Positions 1-14,800 are shown, counted from the stretch's first letter. The stretch is 64,000 nt of DNA from Amblyomma americanum (GCF_052857255.1 NW_027526503.1:124001-188000); one strand, 5' to 3'. Notes: generated from the sequence alone by a model not told the origin. Numbers and translations are program-made.

Positions 1-1128
1 GAACACTCGTAAAACCAATGTGTTGTGATTTAGCTCGTTTCGGTCTAAAACAGCTTGTTTCGGAGGATTCATCACGAATACATTCATTTCGCGCAGTTTT
101 GGCGCTTATTAGAGGGACCCTTGTAAAACCGATGTGTTCAGATTTAGCTCATCTCGGTCTAAAACAGCTTGTTTCGTTGTTTTACGCAGGAATACAAGCT
201 TTTCGCGCAGTTATAAGAGAAAAAGATTTGACGCGTATCAGAGGAACACTTGTAAAACCGATGTGCTTTGATTTAGCTCGTTTCGGACTAAAACAGCTTG
301 TTTCGTTGTATTAGGCAAGAATACATGCTTTTCGCGCAATTATAAGAGAAAAAGTTTTGACGCGTATCAGAGGAGAACTTGTAAAACCGATGTGTTGTGA
401 TTTAGCTCGTTTCGGTCTAAAACAGCTTGTTTCGTTGTATAAATCAAGAATACATGCTTTTGGCGCTGTTATAAGAGAAAAAGTTTTGACGCGTATTAGG
501 GAGACTTGTAAAACCGATGTGTTGTGATTTAGCTCGTTTCGGTCTATAACAGCTTGTTTCGTTGTATTAAGCACGAATACATGCTTTTTGCGCAGTTATA
601 AGAGAAAACGTTTTGACGCGTATCACATGCACACTTGTAAAACCGATATGTTCAGATCTAGCTCGTTTTGGTCTGAAACAGCTTGTTTCGTTGTATTAAG
701 CACGAATACATGCTTTTTGCGCAGTTATAAGAGAAAACGTTTTGACGCGTATCACGTGGATACTTGTAAAACCGATGTGTTCAGATATAGCTCCTTTTGG
801 TATAAAACAGCTTATTTCGTTGTTTTAAGCACGAATACATGCTTTTCGCGCAGTTATAGAAGGAAAAGTTTTGACGCGTATTAGAGACTTGTAAAACCGA
901 TGTGTTGTGATTTAGCTCGTTTCGGTCTAAAACAGCTTGTTTCGTTGTTTTAAGCACGAATACATGCTTTTCGCGCAGTTATAGAAAAAGTTTTGACGCG
1001 TATTAGAGAGACTTGTAAAACCGATGTGTTGTGATTTAGCTCGTTTCTGTCTAAAACAGCTTGTTTCGTTGTATTAAGCACGAATACATGCTTTTTGCGC
1101 AGTTATAAGAGAAAACGTTCTGACGCGT
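1..1128 (+). repeat. Left-edge segment, copy of 4,857-5,984
   Basis: The monomer order and private variants match 4,857-5,984 (offset 4,856) and 12,409-13,536 (offset 12,408). Shared marks are the rare ATTCATTTCGCGCAGTTTTG stretch near 78, the TTTTACGCAGG variant near 180, and a GTTCTGACG variant near 1,120. Differences between the copies show this is an older duplication than the 7,552-bp one, for example GGAGGATTC here near 60 against GTTGGATTC in the other two. The segment runs off the left end of the window. Positions 1,129-1,246 are one further satellite monomer of the CACATGCACAC class. Confidence 0.85.
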
Positions 1129-1246
1129 ATCACATGCACACTTGTAAAACCGATATGTTCAGATCTAGCTCGTTTTGGTCTAAAACAGCTTGTTTCGTTG
1201 TATTAAGCACGAATACATGCTTTTCGCGCAGTTATAAGAGAAAAAG

Positions 1247-4200
1247 TTTTGACGCGTATCAGAGGAAAACTTGTAAAACTCATGTGTTTTGATTTAGCTC
1301 GTTTCGGTCTAAAACAGCTTGTTTCGTTGTTTTAAGCACGAATACATGCTTTTCTCGCAGTTATAAGAGAAAAAGTTTTGACGTTTATCAGAGGAACACT
1401 CGTAAAACCAATGTGTTGCGATTTAGCTCGTTTCGGTCTAAAACAGCTTGTTTCGTTGGATTCATCACGAATACATGCTTTTCGCGCAGTTATACAAGAA
1501 AAAGTTTTGACGCTTATTAGAGGGACCCTTGTAAAACCGATTTGTTCAGATTTAGCTCATCTCGGTCTAAAACAGTTTGTTTCGTTGTTTTAAGCACGAA
1601 TACATGCTTTTCGCGCTGTTAAAGAGAAAAAGTTTTGACGCGTATCAGAGGAACACTTGTAAAACCGATGTGCTGTGATTTAGCTCGTTTCGGACTAAAA
1701 CAGCTTGTTTCGTTGTATTAAGCACGAATACATGCTTTTCGCGCATTTATAAGAGAAAAAGTTTTGACGCGTATCAGAGGAGAACTTGTAAAACCGATGT
1801 GTTGTGATTTAGCTCGTTTCTGTCTAAAACAGCTCTTTTCGTTGTATTAAGCACGAATACATGCTTTTTGCGGAGTTATAAGAGAAAACGTTTTGACGCG
1901 TATCACATGCACACTTGTAAAACCGATATGTTCAGATCTAGCTCGTTTTGGTTTAAAACAGCTTGTTTCGTTGTATTAAGCACGAATACATGCTTTTCGC
2001 GCAGTTATAAGAGAAAAAGTTTTGACGCGTATCAGAGGAACACTCGTAAAACCAATGTGTTGTGATTTAGCTCGTTTCGGTCTAAAACAGCTTGTTTCGT
2101 TGGATTCATCACGAATACATGCTTTTCGCGCAGTTATAGAAGAAAAAGTTTTGACGCTTATTAGAGGGACCCTTGTAAAACCGATGTGTTCAGATTTAGC
2201 TCATCTCGGTCTAAAACAGCTTGTTTCGTTGTATTAAGCACGAATACATGCTTTTCGCGCAGTTATAAGAGAAAAAGTTTTGACGCGTGTCACAAGGACA
2301 CTTGTAAAACCGATGTGTTCAGATTTAGCTCGTTTTGGTCTAAAACAGCTTGTTTCGTTGGATTAAGCACGAATACATGCTTTTCGTGCAGTTATAGAAG
2401 GAAAACTTTTGACGCGTATTAGAGACTTGTAAAACCGATGTGTTGTGATTTAGCTCGTTTCGGTCTAAAACAGCTTGTTTCGTTGTTTTAAGCACGAATA
2501 CATGCTTTTCGCGCAGTTATAGAAAAAGTTTTGACGCGTATTAGAGAGACTTGTAAAACCGATGTGTTGTGATTTAGCTCGTTTCGGTCTATAACAGCTT
2601 GTTTCGTTGTATTAAGCACGAATACATGCTTTTCGCGCAGTTATAAGAGAAAAAGTTTTGACGCGTATCAGAGGAAAACTTGTAAAACCGATGTGTTGTG
2701 ATTGACCTCGTTTCGGTCTAAAACAGCTTGTTTCGTTGGATTAAGCACGAATACATGCTTTTCGCGCAGTTATAAGAGAAAAAGTTTTGACGCGTATCAC
2801 GTGGATACTTGTAAAACCGATGTGTTGTGATTTAGCTCGTTTCGGTCTAAAACCGCTTGTTTCGATGTTTTAAGCAGGAATACATGCTTTTCGCGCAGTT
2901 ATAGAACAAAACGTTTTGACGCGTATTAGGGAGACTTGTAAAACCGATGTTTTGTGATTTAGCTCGTTTCGGTCTAAAACAGCTTGTTTCGTTGGATTCA
3001 TCACGAATACATGCTTTTCGCGCAGTTATAGAAGAAAAAGTTTTGACGCTTATTAGAGGGACCCTTGTAAAACCGATGTGTTCAGATTTAGCTCATCTCG
3101 GTCTAAAACAGCTTGTTTCGTTGTTTTAGGCACGAATACATGCTTTTTGCGCAGTTATAAGAGAAAACGTTTTGACGCGTATCACATGCACACTTGTAAA
3201 ACCGATATGTTCAGATCTAGCTCGTTTTGGTCTAAAATAGCTTGTTTCGTTGTATTAAGCACGAATACATGCTTTTCGCGCAGTTATAAGAGAAAAAGTT
3301 TTGACGCGTATCACGTGGATACTTGTAAAACCGATGTGTTGTGATTTAGCTCGTTTCTGTCTAAAACAGCTTGTTTCGTTGTATTAAGCACGAATACATG
3401 CTTTTTGCGCAGTTATCAGAGAAAACGTTTTGACGCGTATCAGAGGAAAACTTGTAAAACCGATAAGTTGTGATTTAGCTCGTTTCGGTCTAAAACAGCT
3501 TGTTTCGTTGTATTAAGCACGAATACATGCTTTTCGCGCAGTTATAAGAGAAAAAGTTTTGACGCCTATCAGAGGAACACTCGTAAAACCAATGTGTTGT
3601 GATTTAGCTCGTTTCGGTCTAAAACAGCTTGTTTCGTTGGATTAATCACGAATAAATGCTTTTCGCGCAGTTATAAGAGAAAAAGTTTTGACGCGTGTCA
3701 CAAGGACACTTGTAAAACCGATGTGTTCAGATTTAGCTCGTTTCAGTCTAAAACAGCTTGTTTCGTTGGATTAAGCACGAATACATGCTTTTCGCGCAGT
3801 TATAGAAGGAAAAGTTTTGACGCGTATTAGAGACTTGTAAAACCGATGTGTTGTGATTTAGCTCGTTTCTGTCTAAAACAGCTTGTTTCGTTGTATTAAG
3901 CACGAATATATGCTTTTTGCGCAGTTATAAGAGAAAACGTTTTGACGCGTATCACATGCACACTTGTGAAACCGATATGTTCAGATCTAGCTCGTTTTGG
4001 TCTAAAACAGCTTGTTTCGTTGTATTAAGCACGAATACATGCTTTTCGCGCAGTTATAAGAGAAAAAGTTTTGACGCGTATCAGAGGAAAACGTAAAACT
4101 GATGTGTTGTGATTTAGCTCGTTTCGGTCTAAAACAGCTTGTTTCGTTGTATTAAGCACGAATACATGCTTTTCGCGCAGTTATAAGAGAAAAAGTTTTG

Positions 4201-7200
4201 ACGCGTATCAGAGGAACACTCGTAAAACCACTGTGTTGTGATTTAGCTCGTTTCGGTCTAAAATAGCTTGTTTCGTTGGATTCATCACGAATACATGCTT
4301 TTCGCGCAGTTATAGAAGAAAAAGTTTTGACGCTTATTAGAAAGACGCTTGTAAAACCGATGTGTTCAGATTTAGCTCATCTCGGTCTAAAACAGCTTGT
4401 TTCGTTGTTTTAAGCACGAATACATGCTTTTCGCGCTGTTATAAGAGAAAAAGTTTTGACGCGTATTAGGGAGACTTGTAAAACCGATGTGTTGTGATTT
4501 AGCTCGTTTCTGCCTAAAACAGCTTGTTTCGTTGTATTAAGCACGAATACATGCTTTTTGCGCAGTTATAAGAGAAAACGTTTTGACGCGTATCACATGC
4601 ACACTTGTAAAACCGATACGTTCATATCTAGCTCGTTTTGGTCTAAAACAGCTTGTTTCGTTGTATTAAGCACGAATACATGCTTTTCGCGCAGTTATAA
4701 GAGAAAAAGTTTTGACGCGTATCAGAGGAAAACTTGTAAAACTGATGTGTTGTGATTTAGCTTGTCTCGGTCTAAAACAGCTTGTTTCGTTGTATTAAGC
4801 ACGAATACATGCTTTTCGCGCAGTTATAAGAGAAAAAGTTTTGACGCGTATCAGAGGAACACTCGTAAAACCAATGTGTTGTGATTTAGCTCGTTTCGGT
4901 CTAAAACAGCTTGTTTCGTTGGATTCATCACGAATACATTCATTTCGCGCAGTTTTGGCGCTTATTAGAGGGACCCTTGTAAAACCGATGTGTTCAGATT
5001 TAGCTCATCTCGGTCTAAAACAGCTTGTTTCGTTGTTTTACGCAGGAATACATGCTTCTCGCGCAGTTAAAAGAGAAAAAGATTTGACGCGTATCAGAGG
5101 AACACTTGTAAAACCGATGTGCTTTGATTTAGCTCGTTTCGGACTAAAACAGCTTGTTTCGTTGTATTAGGCAAGAATACATGCTTTTCGCGCAGTTATA
5201 AGAGAAAAAGTTTTGACGCGTATCAGAGGAGAACTTGTAAAACCGATGTGTTGTGATTTAGCTCGTTTCGGTCTAAAACAGCTTGTTTCGTTGTATAAAG
5301 CAAGAATACATGCTTTTCGCGCTGTTATAAGAGAAAACGTTTTGACGCGTATTAGGGAGACTTGTAAAACCGATGTGTTGTGATTTAACTCGTTTCGGTC
5401 TATAACAGCTTGTTTCGTTGTATTAAGCACGAATACATGCTTTTTGCGCAGTTATAAGAGAAAACGTTTTGACGCGTATCACATGCACACTTGTAAAACC
5501 GATATGTTCAGATCGAGCTCGTTTTGGTCTGAAACAGCTTGTTTCGTTGTATTAAGCACGAATACATGCTTTTTGCGCTGTTATAAGCGAAAACGTTTTG
5601 ACGCGTATCACATGGATACTTGTAAAACCGATGTGTTCAGATATAGCTCGTTTTGGTATAAAACAGCTTATTTCGTTGTTTTAAGCACGAATACATGCTT
5701 TTCGCGCAGTTATAGAAGGAAAAGTTTTGACGCGTATTAGAGACTTGTAAAACCGATGTGTTGTGATTTAGCTCGTTTCGGTCTTAAACAGCTTGTTTCG
5801 TTGTTTTAAGCACGAATACATGCTTTTCGCGCAGTTATAGAAAAAGTTTTGACGCGTATTAGAGAGACTTGTAAAACCGATGTGTTGTGATTTAGCTCGT
5901 TTCTGTCTAAAACAGCTTGTTTCGTTGTATTAAGCACGAATACATGCTTTTCGCGCATTTATAAGAGAAAAAGTTCTGACGCGTATCACGTGGATACTTG
6001 TAAAACCGATGTTTTGTGATTTAGCTCGTTTCGGTCTAAAACCGCTTGTTTCGATGTTTTAAGCACGAATACATGCTTTTCGCGCAGTTATAGAAGAAAA
6101 CGTTTTGACGAGTATCATGTGGATACTTGTAAAACCGATGTGTTGTGATTTAGCTCGTATCGGTCTAAAACAGCTTGTTTCGTTGTATTAAGCACGAATA
6201 CATGCTTTTTGCGCAGTTATAAGAGAAAAAGTTTTGACGCGTATCAGAGGAAATCTTGTAAAACCGATGTGTTGTGATTTACCTCGTTTCGGTCTAAAAC
6301 AGCTTGTTTCGTTGTATTAAGCAAGAATACATGCTTTTCGCGCAGTTATATGAGAAAAAGTTGACGGGTATCACGTGGATACTTGTAAAACCGATGTGTT
6401 CAGATATAGCTCGTTTTGGTATAAAACAGCTTGTTTCGTTGATTTAAGCACGAATACATGCTTTTCGCGCAGGTATAGAAGAAAAAGTTTTGACGCGTAA
6501 TGGAGGGACACTTGTAAAACCGATGTGTTGTGATTTAGCTCGTTTCGGACTAAAACAGCTTGTTTCGTTGTTTTAAGCACGAATACATGCTTTTCGCGCA
6601 GTTATAAGAGAAAAAGTTTTGACGAGTATCATGTGGATACTTGTAAAACCGATGTGTTCAGATATAGCTCGTTTCGGTCTAAAACAACTTGTTTCGTTGT
6701 ATTAAGCAAGAATACATGCTTTTCGCGCTGTTATAAGAGAAAAAGTTTTGACGCGTGTCACAGGGACACTTGTAAAACCGATGTGTTCAGATTTAGCTCG
6801 TTTCGGTCTAAAACGGCTTGTTTCGTTGTATTAAGCACGAATACATGCTTTTCGCGCAGTTATAAGAGAAAAAGTTGACGCGTATCACGTGGATACTTGT
6901 AAAACCGATGTGTTCAGATATAGCTCGTTTCGGTCTAAAACAACTTGTTTCGTTGTAATAAGCAAGAATACATGCTTTTCGCGCTGTTATAAGAGAAAAA
7001 CCTTTGACGAGTGTCACAGGGACACTTGTAAAACCGATGTGTTGTGATTTAGCTCGTTTCGGTCTAAAACCGCTTGTTTCGATGTTTTAAGCAAGAATAC
7101 ATGCTTTTCGCGCAGTTATAGAAGAAAACGTTTTGACGCGTATTAGGGAGACTTGTAAAACCGATGTGTTGTGATTTAGCTCGTTTCGGTCTAAAACAGC

Positions 7201-8798
7201 TTGTTTCGTTGTATGAAGCACGAATACATGCTTTTCGCGCAGTTATAAGAGAAAAAGTTTTGGCGCGTATCAGAGGAAAACTTGTAAAACCGATGTGTTG
7301 TGATTTACCTCGTTTCGGTCTAAAACAGATTGTTTCGTTGGATTAAGCAGAAATACATGCTTTTCGCGCAGTTATAAGAGAAAAAAGTTTTGACGCGTAT
7401 CACATGGGCACTTGTAAAACCGATGTGCTGTGATTTAGCTCGTTTCGGTCTAAAACCGCTTGTTTCGACGTTTTAAGCACGAATACATGCTTTTCGCGCA
7501 GTTATAGAAGAAAACGTTTTGACGCGTGTCACAGGGACACTTGTAAAACCGATGTGTTCAGATTTAGCTCGTTTCGGTCTAAAACAGCTTGTTTCGTTGT
7601 ATTAACCACGAATAGATGCTTTTCGCGCATTTATAAGAGAAAAAGTTTTCACGCGTATCACGTGGATACTTGTAAATCCGATGTGTTGTGATTTAGCTCG
7701 TTTTGGTCTAAAACCGCTTGTTTCGATGGTTTAAGCACGAATACATGCTTTTCGCGCAGTTAAAAAAGAAAAAGTTTTGACGCGTATCAGAGGAAAACTT
7801 GTAAAACCGATGTGTTGTGATTTACCAGTTTCGGTCTAAAACAGCTTGTTGCGTTGGATTAAGCACGAATACATGCTTTTCGCGCAGTTATAAGAAAAAA
7901 CGTTTTGACGCGTATCACCTGGATACTTGTAAAACCGATGTGTTGTGATTTAGCTCGTTTCGGTCTAAAACCGCTTGTTTCGTTGTATTAAGCACGAATA
8001 CATGCTTTTCGCGCAGTTATAGAAGAAAACGTTTTGACGCGTATTAGGGAGACTTGTAAAACCGATGTGTTGTGATTTAGCTCGTTTCGGTCTAAAACAG
8101 CTTGTTTCGTTGTATTAAGCACGAATACATGCTTTTCGCGCAGTTATAGAAGAAAAATTTTGACGCGTGTCACAGGGACACTTGTAAAACCGATGTGTGC
8201 AGATTTAGCTCGTTTCGGTCTAAAACAGCTTGTTTCGTTGTATTAAGCACGAATAGATGCTTTTCGCGCATTTATAAGAGAAAAAGTTTTGACGCGTATC
8301 ACGTGGATACTTGTAAATCCGATGTGTTGTGATTTAGCTCGTTTTGGTCTAAAACCGCTTGTTTCGATGGTTTAAGCACGAATACATGCTTTTCGCGCAG
8401 TTAAAAAAGAAAAAGTTTTGACGCGTATCAGAGGAAAACTTGTAAAACCGATGTGTTGTGATTTACCAGTTTCGGTCTAAAACAGCTTGTTGCGTTGGAT
8501 TAAGCACGAATACATGCTTTTCGCGCAGTTATAAGAAAAAAAGTTTTGACGCGTATCACCTGGATACTTGTAAAACCGATGTGTTGTGATTTAGCTCGTT
8601 TCGGTCTAAAACCGCTTGTTTCGTTGTATTAAGCACGAATACATGCTTTTCGCGCAGTTATAGAAGAAAACGTTTTGACGCGTATTAGGGAGACTTGTAA
8701 AACCGATGTGTTGTGATTTAGCTCGTTTCGGTCTAAAACAGCTTGTTTCGTTGTATTAAGCACGAATACATGCTTTTCGCGCAGTTATAGAAGAAAAA
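1247..8798 (+). repeat. 7,552-bp tandem duplication, copy 1
   Basis: Every stretch I compared between 1,247 and 8,798 recurs 7,552 bp downstream, with the same order of monomer classes, indels and private changes. On reading I found four substitutions: 1,542 T/G, 3,677 G/A, 5,688 C/A and 7,329 A/C (this copy/second copy). The block is about 59 monomers long. The exchange point lies in an identical 13-bp stretch, TTTTGACGCGTAT, present at 1,247, 8,799 and 16,351. Such near-identity over 7.5 kb points to a very recent unequal exchange or amplification, provided the assembly is right here. Confidence 0.93.
4857..5984 (+). repeat. Second copy of the left-edge segment
   Basis: This stretch carries the same succession of monomer variants as 1-1,128, offset by 4,856 bp, inside the first 7,552-bp block. 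Homology fades in the monomer holding GTTCTGACG. There the A-rich part already differs (GCGCATTTATAAG here, GCGCAGTTATAAG in the left-edge copy) although the private mutation is shared. That pattern suggests the copies are mosaics. Confidence 0.8.
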
Positions 8799-8801
8799 TT
8801 T
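7521..8801 (+). repeat. 641-bp tandem duplication (five monomers, two copies)
   Basis: A five-monomer unit beginning GACGCGTGTCACAGGGACAC at 7,521 starts again at 8,162, a period of 641 bp. Both copies share the unusual GAATAGATGC landmark and the one-base-shorter GATTTACCAGTTTCGG. They differ at a few bases: TTAACCACG against TTAAGCACG, GTTTTCACG against GTTTTGACG, and GTGTTCAG against GTGTGCAG. The duplication is older than the 7,552-bp duplication that copied it whole. Confidence 0.9.
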
Positions 8802-11800
8802 TGACGCGTATCAGAGGAAAACTTGTAAAACTCATGTGTTTTGATTTAGCTCGTTTCGGTCTAAAACAGCTTGTTTCGTTGTTTTAAGCACGAATACATG
8901 CTTTTCTCGCAGTTATAAGAGAAAAAGTTTTGACGTTTATCAGAGGAACACTCGTAAAACCAATGTGTTGCGATTTAGCTCGTTTCGGTCTAAAACAGCT
9001 TGTTTCGTTGGATTCATCACGAATACATGCTTTTCGCGCAGTTATACAAGAAAAAGTTTTGACGCTTATTAGAGGGACCCTTGTAAAACCGATGTGTTCA
9101 GATTTAGCTCATCTCGGTCTAAAACAGTTTGTTTCGTTGTTTTAAGCACGAATACATGCTTTTCGCGCTGTTAAAGAGAAAAAGTTTTGACGCGTATCAG
9201 AGGAACACTTGTAAAACCGATGTGCTGTGATTTAGCTCGTTTCGGACTAAAACAGCTTGTTTCGTTGTATTAAGCACGAATACATGCTTTTCGCGCATTT
9301 ATAAGAGAAAAAGTTTTGACGCGTATCAGAGGAGAACTTGTAAAACCGATGTGTTGTGATTTAGCTCGTTTCTGTCTAAAACAGCTCTTTTCGTTGTATT
9401 AAGCACGAATACATGCTTTTTGCGGAGTTATAAGAGAAAACGTTTTGACGCGTATCACATGCACACTTGTAAAACCGATATGTTCAGATCTAGCTCGTTT
9501 TGGTTTAAAACAGCTTGTTTCGTTGTATTAAGCACGAATACATGCTTTTCGCGCAGTTATAAGAGAAAAAGTTTTGACGCGTATCAGAGGAACACTCGTA
9601 AAACCAATGTGTTGTGATTTAGCTCGTTTCGGTCTAAAACAGCTTGTTTCGTTGGATTCATCACGAATACATGCTTTTCGCGCAGTTATAGAAGAAAAAG
9701 TTTTGACGCTTATTAGAGGGACCCTTGTAAAACCGATGTGTTCAGATTTAGCTCATCTCGGTCTAAAACAGCTTGTTTCGTTGTATTAAGCACGAATACA
9801 TGCTTTTCGCGCAGTTATAAGAGAAAAAGTTTTGACGCGTGTCACAAGGACACTTGTAAAACCGATGTGTTCAGATTTAGCTCGTTTTGGTCTAAAACAG
9901 CTTGTTTCGTTGGATTAAGCACGAATACATGCTTTTCGTGCAGTTATAGAAGGAAAACTTTTGACGCGTATTAGAGACTTGTAAAACCGATGTGTTGTGA
10001 TTTAGCTCGTTTCGGTCTAAAACAGCTTGTTTCGTTGTTTTAAGCACGAATACATGCTTTTCGCGCAGTTATAGAAAAAGTTTTGACGCGTATTAGAGAG
10101 ACTTGTAAAACCGATGTGTTGTGATTTAGCTCGTTTCGGTCTATAACAGCTTGTTTCGTTGTATTAAGCACGAATACATGCTTTTCGCGCAGTTATAAGA
10201 GAAAAAGTTTTGACGCGTATCAGAGGAAAACTTGTAAAACCGATGTGTTGTGATTGACCTCGTTTCGGTCTAAAACAGCTTGTTTCGTTGGATTAAGCAC
10301 GAATACATGCTTTTCGCGCAGTTATAAGAGAAAAAGTTTTGACGCGTATCACGTGGATACTTGTAAAACCGATGTGTTGTGATTTAGCTCGTTTCGGTCT
10401 AAAACCGCTTGTTTCGATGTTTTAAGCAGGAATACATGCTTTTCGCGCAGTTATAGAACAAAACGTTTTGACGCGTATTAGGGAGACTTGTAAAACCGAT
10501 GTTTTGTGATTTAGCTCGTTTCGGTCTAAAACAGCTTGTTTCGTTGGATTCATCACGAATACATGCTTTTCGCGCAGTTATAGAAGAAAAAGTTTTGACG
10601 CTTATTAGAGGGACCCTTGTAAAACCGATGTGTTCAGATTTAGCTCATCTCGGTCTAAAACAGCTTGTTTCGTTGTTTTAGGCACGAATACATGCTTTTT
10701 GCGCAGTTATAAGAGAAAACGTTTTGACGCGTATCACATGCACACTTGTAAAACCGATATGTTCAGATCTAGCTCGTTTTGGTCTAAAATAGCTTGTTTC
10801 GTTGTATTAAGCACGAATACATGCTTTTCGCGCAGTTATAAGAGAAAAAGTTTTGACGCGTATCACGTGGATACTTGTAAAACCGATGTGTTGTGATTTA
10901 GCTCGTTTCTGTCTAAAACAGCTTGTTTCGTTGTATTAAGCACGAATACATGCTTTTTGCGCAGTTATCAGAGAAAACGTTTTGACGCGTATCAGAGGAA
11001 AACTTGTAAAACCGATAAGTTGTGATTTAGCTCGTTTCGGTCTAAAACAGCTTGTTTCGTTGTATTAAGCACGAATACATGCTTTTCGCGCAGTTATAAG
11101 AGAAAAAGTTTTGACGCCTATCAGAGGAACACTCGTAAAACCAATGTGTTGTGATTTAGCTCGTTTCGGTCTAAAACAGCTTGTTTCGTTGGATTAATCA
11201 CGAATAAATGCTTTTCGCGCAGTTATAAAAGAAAAAGTTTTGACGCGTGTCACAAGGACACTTGTAAAACCGATGTGTTCAGATTTAGCTCGTTTCAGTC
11301 TAAAACAGCTTGTTTCGTTGGATTAAGCACGAATACATGCTTTTCGCGCAGTTATAGAAGGAAAAGTTTTGACGCGTATTAGAGACTTGTAAAACCGATG
11401 TGTTGTGATTTAGCTCGTTTCTGTCTAAAACAGCTTGTTTCGTTGTATTAAGCACGAATATATGCTTTTTGCGCAGTTATAAGAGAAAACGTTTTGACGC
11501 GTATCACATGCACACTTGTGAAACCGATATGTTCAGATCTAGCTCGTTTTGGTCTAAAACAGCTTGTTTCGTTGTATTAAGCACGAATACATGCTTTTCG
11601 CGCAGTTATAAGAGAAAAAGTTTTGACGCGTATCAGAGGAAAACGTAAAACTGATGTGTTGTGATTTAGCTCGTTTCGGTCTAAAACAGCTTGTTTCGTT
11701 GTATTAAGCACGAATACATGCTTTTCGCGCAGTTATAAGAGAAAAAGTTTTGACGCGTATCAGAGGAACACTCGTAAAACCACTGTGTTGTGATTTAGCT

Positions 11801-14800
11801 CGTTTCGGTCTAAAATAGCTTGTTTCGTTGGATTCATCACGAATACATGCTTTTCGCGCAGTTATAGAAGAAAAAGTTTTGACGCTTATTAGAAAGACGC
11901 TTGTAAAACCGATGTGTTCAGATTTAGCTCATCTCGGTCTAAAACAGCTTGTTTCGTTGTTTTAAGCACGAATACATGCTTTTCGCGCTGTTATAAGAGA
12001 AAAAGTTTTGACGCGTATTAGGGAGACTTGTAAAACCGATGTGTTGTGATTTAGCTCGTTTCTGCCTAAAACAGCTTGTTTCGTTGTATTAAGCACGAAT
12101 ACATGCTTTTTGCGCAGTTATAAGAGAAAACGTTTTGACGCGTATCACATGCACACTTGTAAAACCGATACGTTCATATCTAGCTCGTTTTGGTCTAAAA
12201 CAGCTTGTTTCGTTGTATTAAGCACGAATACATGCTTTTCGCGCAGTTATAAGAGAAAAAGTTTTGACGCGTATCAGAGGAAAACTTGTAAAACTGATGT
12301 GTTGTGATTTAGCTTGTCTCGGTCTAAAACAGCTTGTTTCGTTGTATTAAGCACGAATACATGCTTTTCGCGCAGTTATAAGAGAAAAAGTTTTGACGCG
12401 TATCAGAGGAACACTCGTAAAACCAATGTGTTGTGATTTAGCTCGTTTCGGTCTAAAACAGCTTGTTTCGTTGGATTCATCACGAATACATTCATTTCGC
12501 GCAGTTTTGGCGCTTATTAGAGGGACCCTTGTAAAACCGATGTGTTCAGATTTAGCTCATCTCGGTCTAAAACAGCTTGTTTCGTTGTTTTACGCAGGAA
12601 TACATGCTTCTCGCGCAGTTAAAAGAGAAAAAGATTTGACGCGTATCAGAGGAACACTTGTAAAACCGATGTGCTTTGATTTAGCTCGTTTCGGACTAAA
12701 ACAGCTTGTTTCGTTGTATTAGGCAAGAATACATGCTTTTCGCGCAGTTATAAGAGAAAAAGTTTTGACGCGTATCAGAGGAGAACTTGTAAAACCGATG
12801 TGTTGTGATTTAGCTCGTTTCGGTCTAAAACAGCTTGTTTCGTTGTATAAAGCAAGAATACATGCTTTTCGCGCTGTTATAAGAGAAAACGTTTTGACGC
12901 GTATTAGGGAGACTTGTAAAACCGATGTGTTGTGATTTAACTCGTTTCGGTCTATAACAGCTTGTTTCGTTGTATTAAGCACGAATACATGCTTTTTGCG
13001 CAGTTATAAGAGAAAACGTTTTGACGCGTATCACATGCACACTTGTAAAACCGATATGTTCAGATCGAGCTCGTTTTGGTCTGAAACAGCTTGTTTCGTT
13101 GTATTAAGCACGAATACATGCTTTTTGCGCTGTTATAAGCGAAAACGTTTTGACGCGTATCACATGGATACTTGTAAAACCGATGTGTTCAGATATAGCT
13201 CGTTTTGGTATAAAACAGCTTATTTCGTTGTTTTAAGCAAGAATACATGCTTTTCGCGCAGTTATAGAAGGAAAAGTTTTGACGCGTATTAGAGACTTGT
13301 AAAACCGATGTGTTGTGATTTAGCTCGTTTCGGTCTTAAACAGCTTGTTTCGTTGTTTTAAGCACGAATACATGCTTTTCGCGCAGTTATAGAAAAAGTT
13401 TTGACGCGTATTAGAGAGACTTGTAAAACCGATGTGTTGTGATTTAGCTCGTTTCTGTCTAAAACAGCTTGTTTCGTTGTATTAAGCACGAATACATGCT
13501 TTTCGCGCATTTATAAGAGAAAAAGTTCTGACGCGTATCACGTGGATACTTGTAAAACCGATGTTTTGTGATTTAGCTCGTTTCGGTCTAAAACCGCTTG
13601 TTTCGATGTTTTAAGCACGAATACATGCTTTTCGCGCAGTTATAGAAGAAAACGTTTTGACGAGTATCATGTGGATACTTGTAAAACCGATGTGTTGTGA
13701 TTTAGCTCGTATCGGTCTAAAACAGCTTGTTTCGTTGTATTAAGCACGAATACATGCTTTTTGCGCAGTTATAAGAGAAAAAGTTTTGACGCGTATCAGA
13801 GGAAATCTTGTAAAACCGATGTGTTGTGATTTACCTCGTTTCGGTCTAAAACAGCTTGTTTCGTTGTATTAAGCAAGAATACATGCTTTTCGCGCAGTTA
13901 TATGAGAAAAAGTTGACGGGTATCACGTGGATACTTGTAAAACCGATGTGTTCAGATATAGCTCGTTTTGGTATAAAACAGCTTGTTTCGTTGATTTAAG
14001 CACGAATACATGCTTTTCGCGCAGGTATAGAAGAAAAAGTTTTGACGCGTAATGGAGGGACACTTGTAAAACCGATGTGTTGTGATTTAGCTCGTTTCGG
14101 ACTAAAACAGCTTGTTTCGTTGTTTTAAGCACGAATACATGCTTTTCGCGCAGTTATAAGAGAAAAAGTTTTGACGAGTATCATGTGGATACTTGTAAAA
14201 CCGATGTGTTCAGATATAGCTCGTTTCGGTCTAAAACAACTTGTTTCGTTGTATTAAGCAAGAATACATGCTTTTCGCGCTGTTATAAGAGAAAAAGTTT
14301 TGACGCGTGTCACAGGGACACTTGTAAAACCGATGTGTTCAGATTTAGCTCGTTTCGGTCTAAAACGGCTTGTTTCGTTGTATTAAGCACGAATACATGC
14401 TTTTCGCGCAGTTATAAGAGAAAAAGTTGACGCGTATCACGTGGATACTTGTAAAACCGATGTGTTCAGATATAGCTCGTTTCGGTCTAAAACAACTTGT
14501 TTCGTTGTAATAAGCAAGAATACATGCTTTTCGCGCTGTTATAAGAGAAAAACCTTTGACGAGTGTCACAGGGACACTTGTAAAACCGATGTGTTGTGAT
14601 TTAGCTCGTTTCGGTCTAAAACCGCTTGTTTCGATGTTTTAAGCAAGAATACATGCTTTTCGCGCAGTTATAGAAGAAAACGTTTTGACGCGTATTAGGG
14701 AGACTTGTAAAACCGATGTGTTGTGATTTAGCTCGTTTCGGTCTAAAACAGCTTGTTTCGTTGTATGAAGCACGAATACATGCTTTTCGCGCAGTTATAA

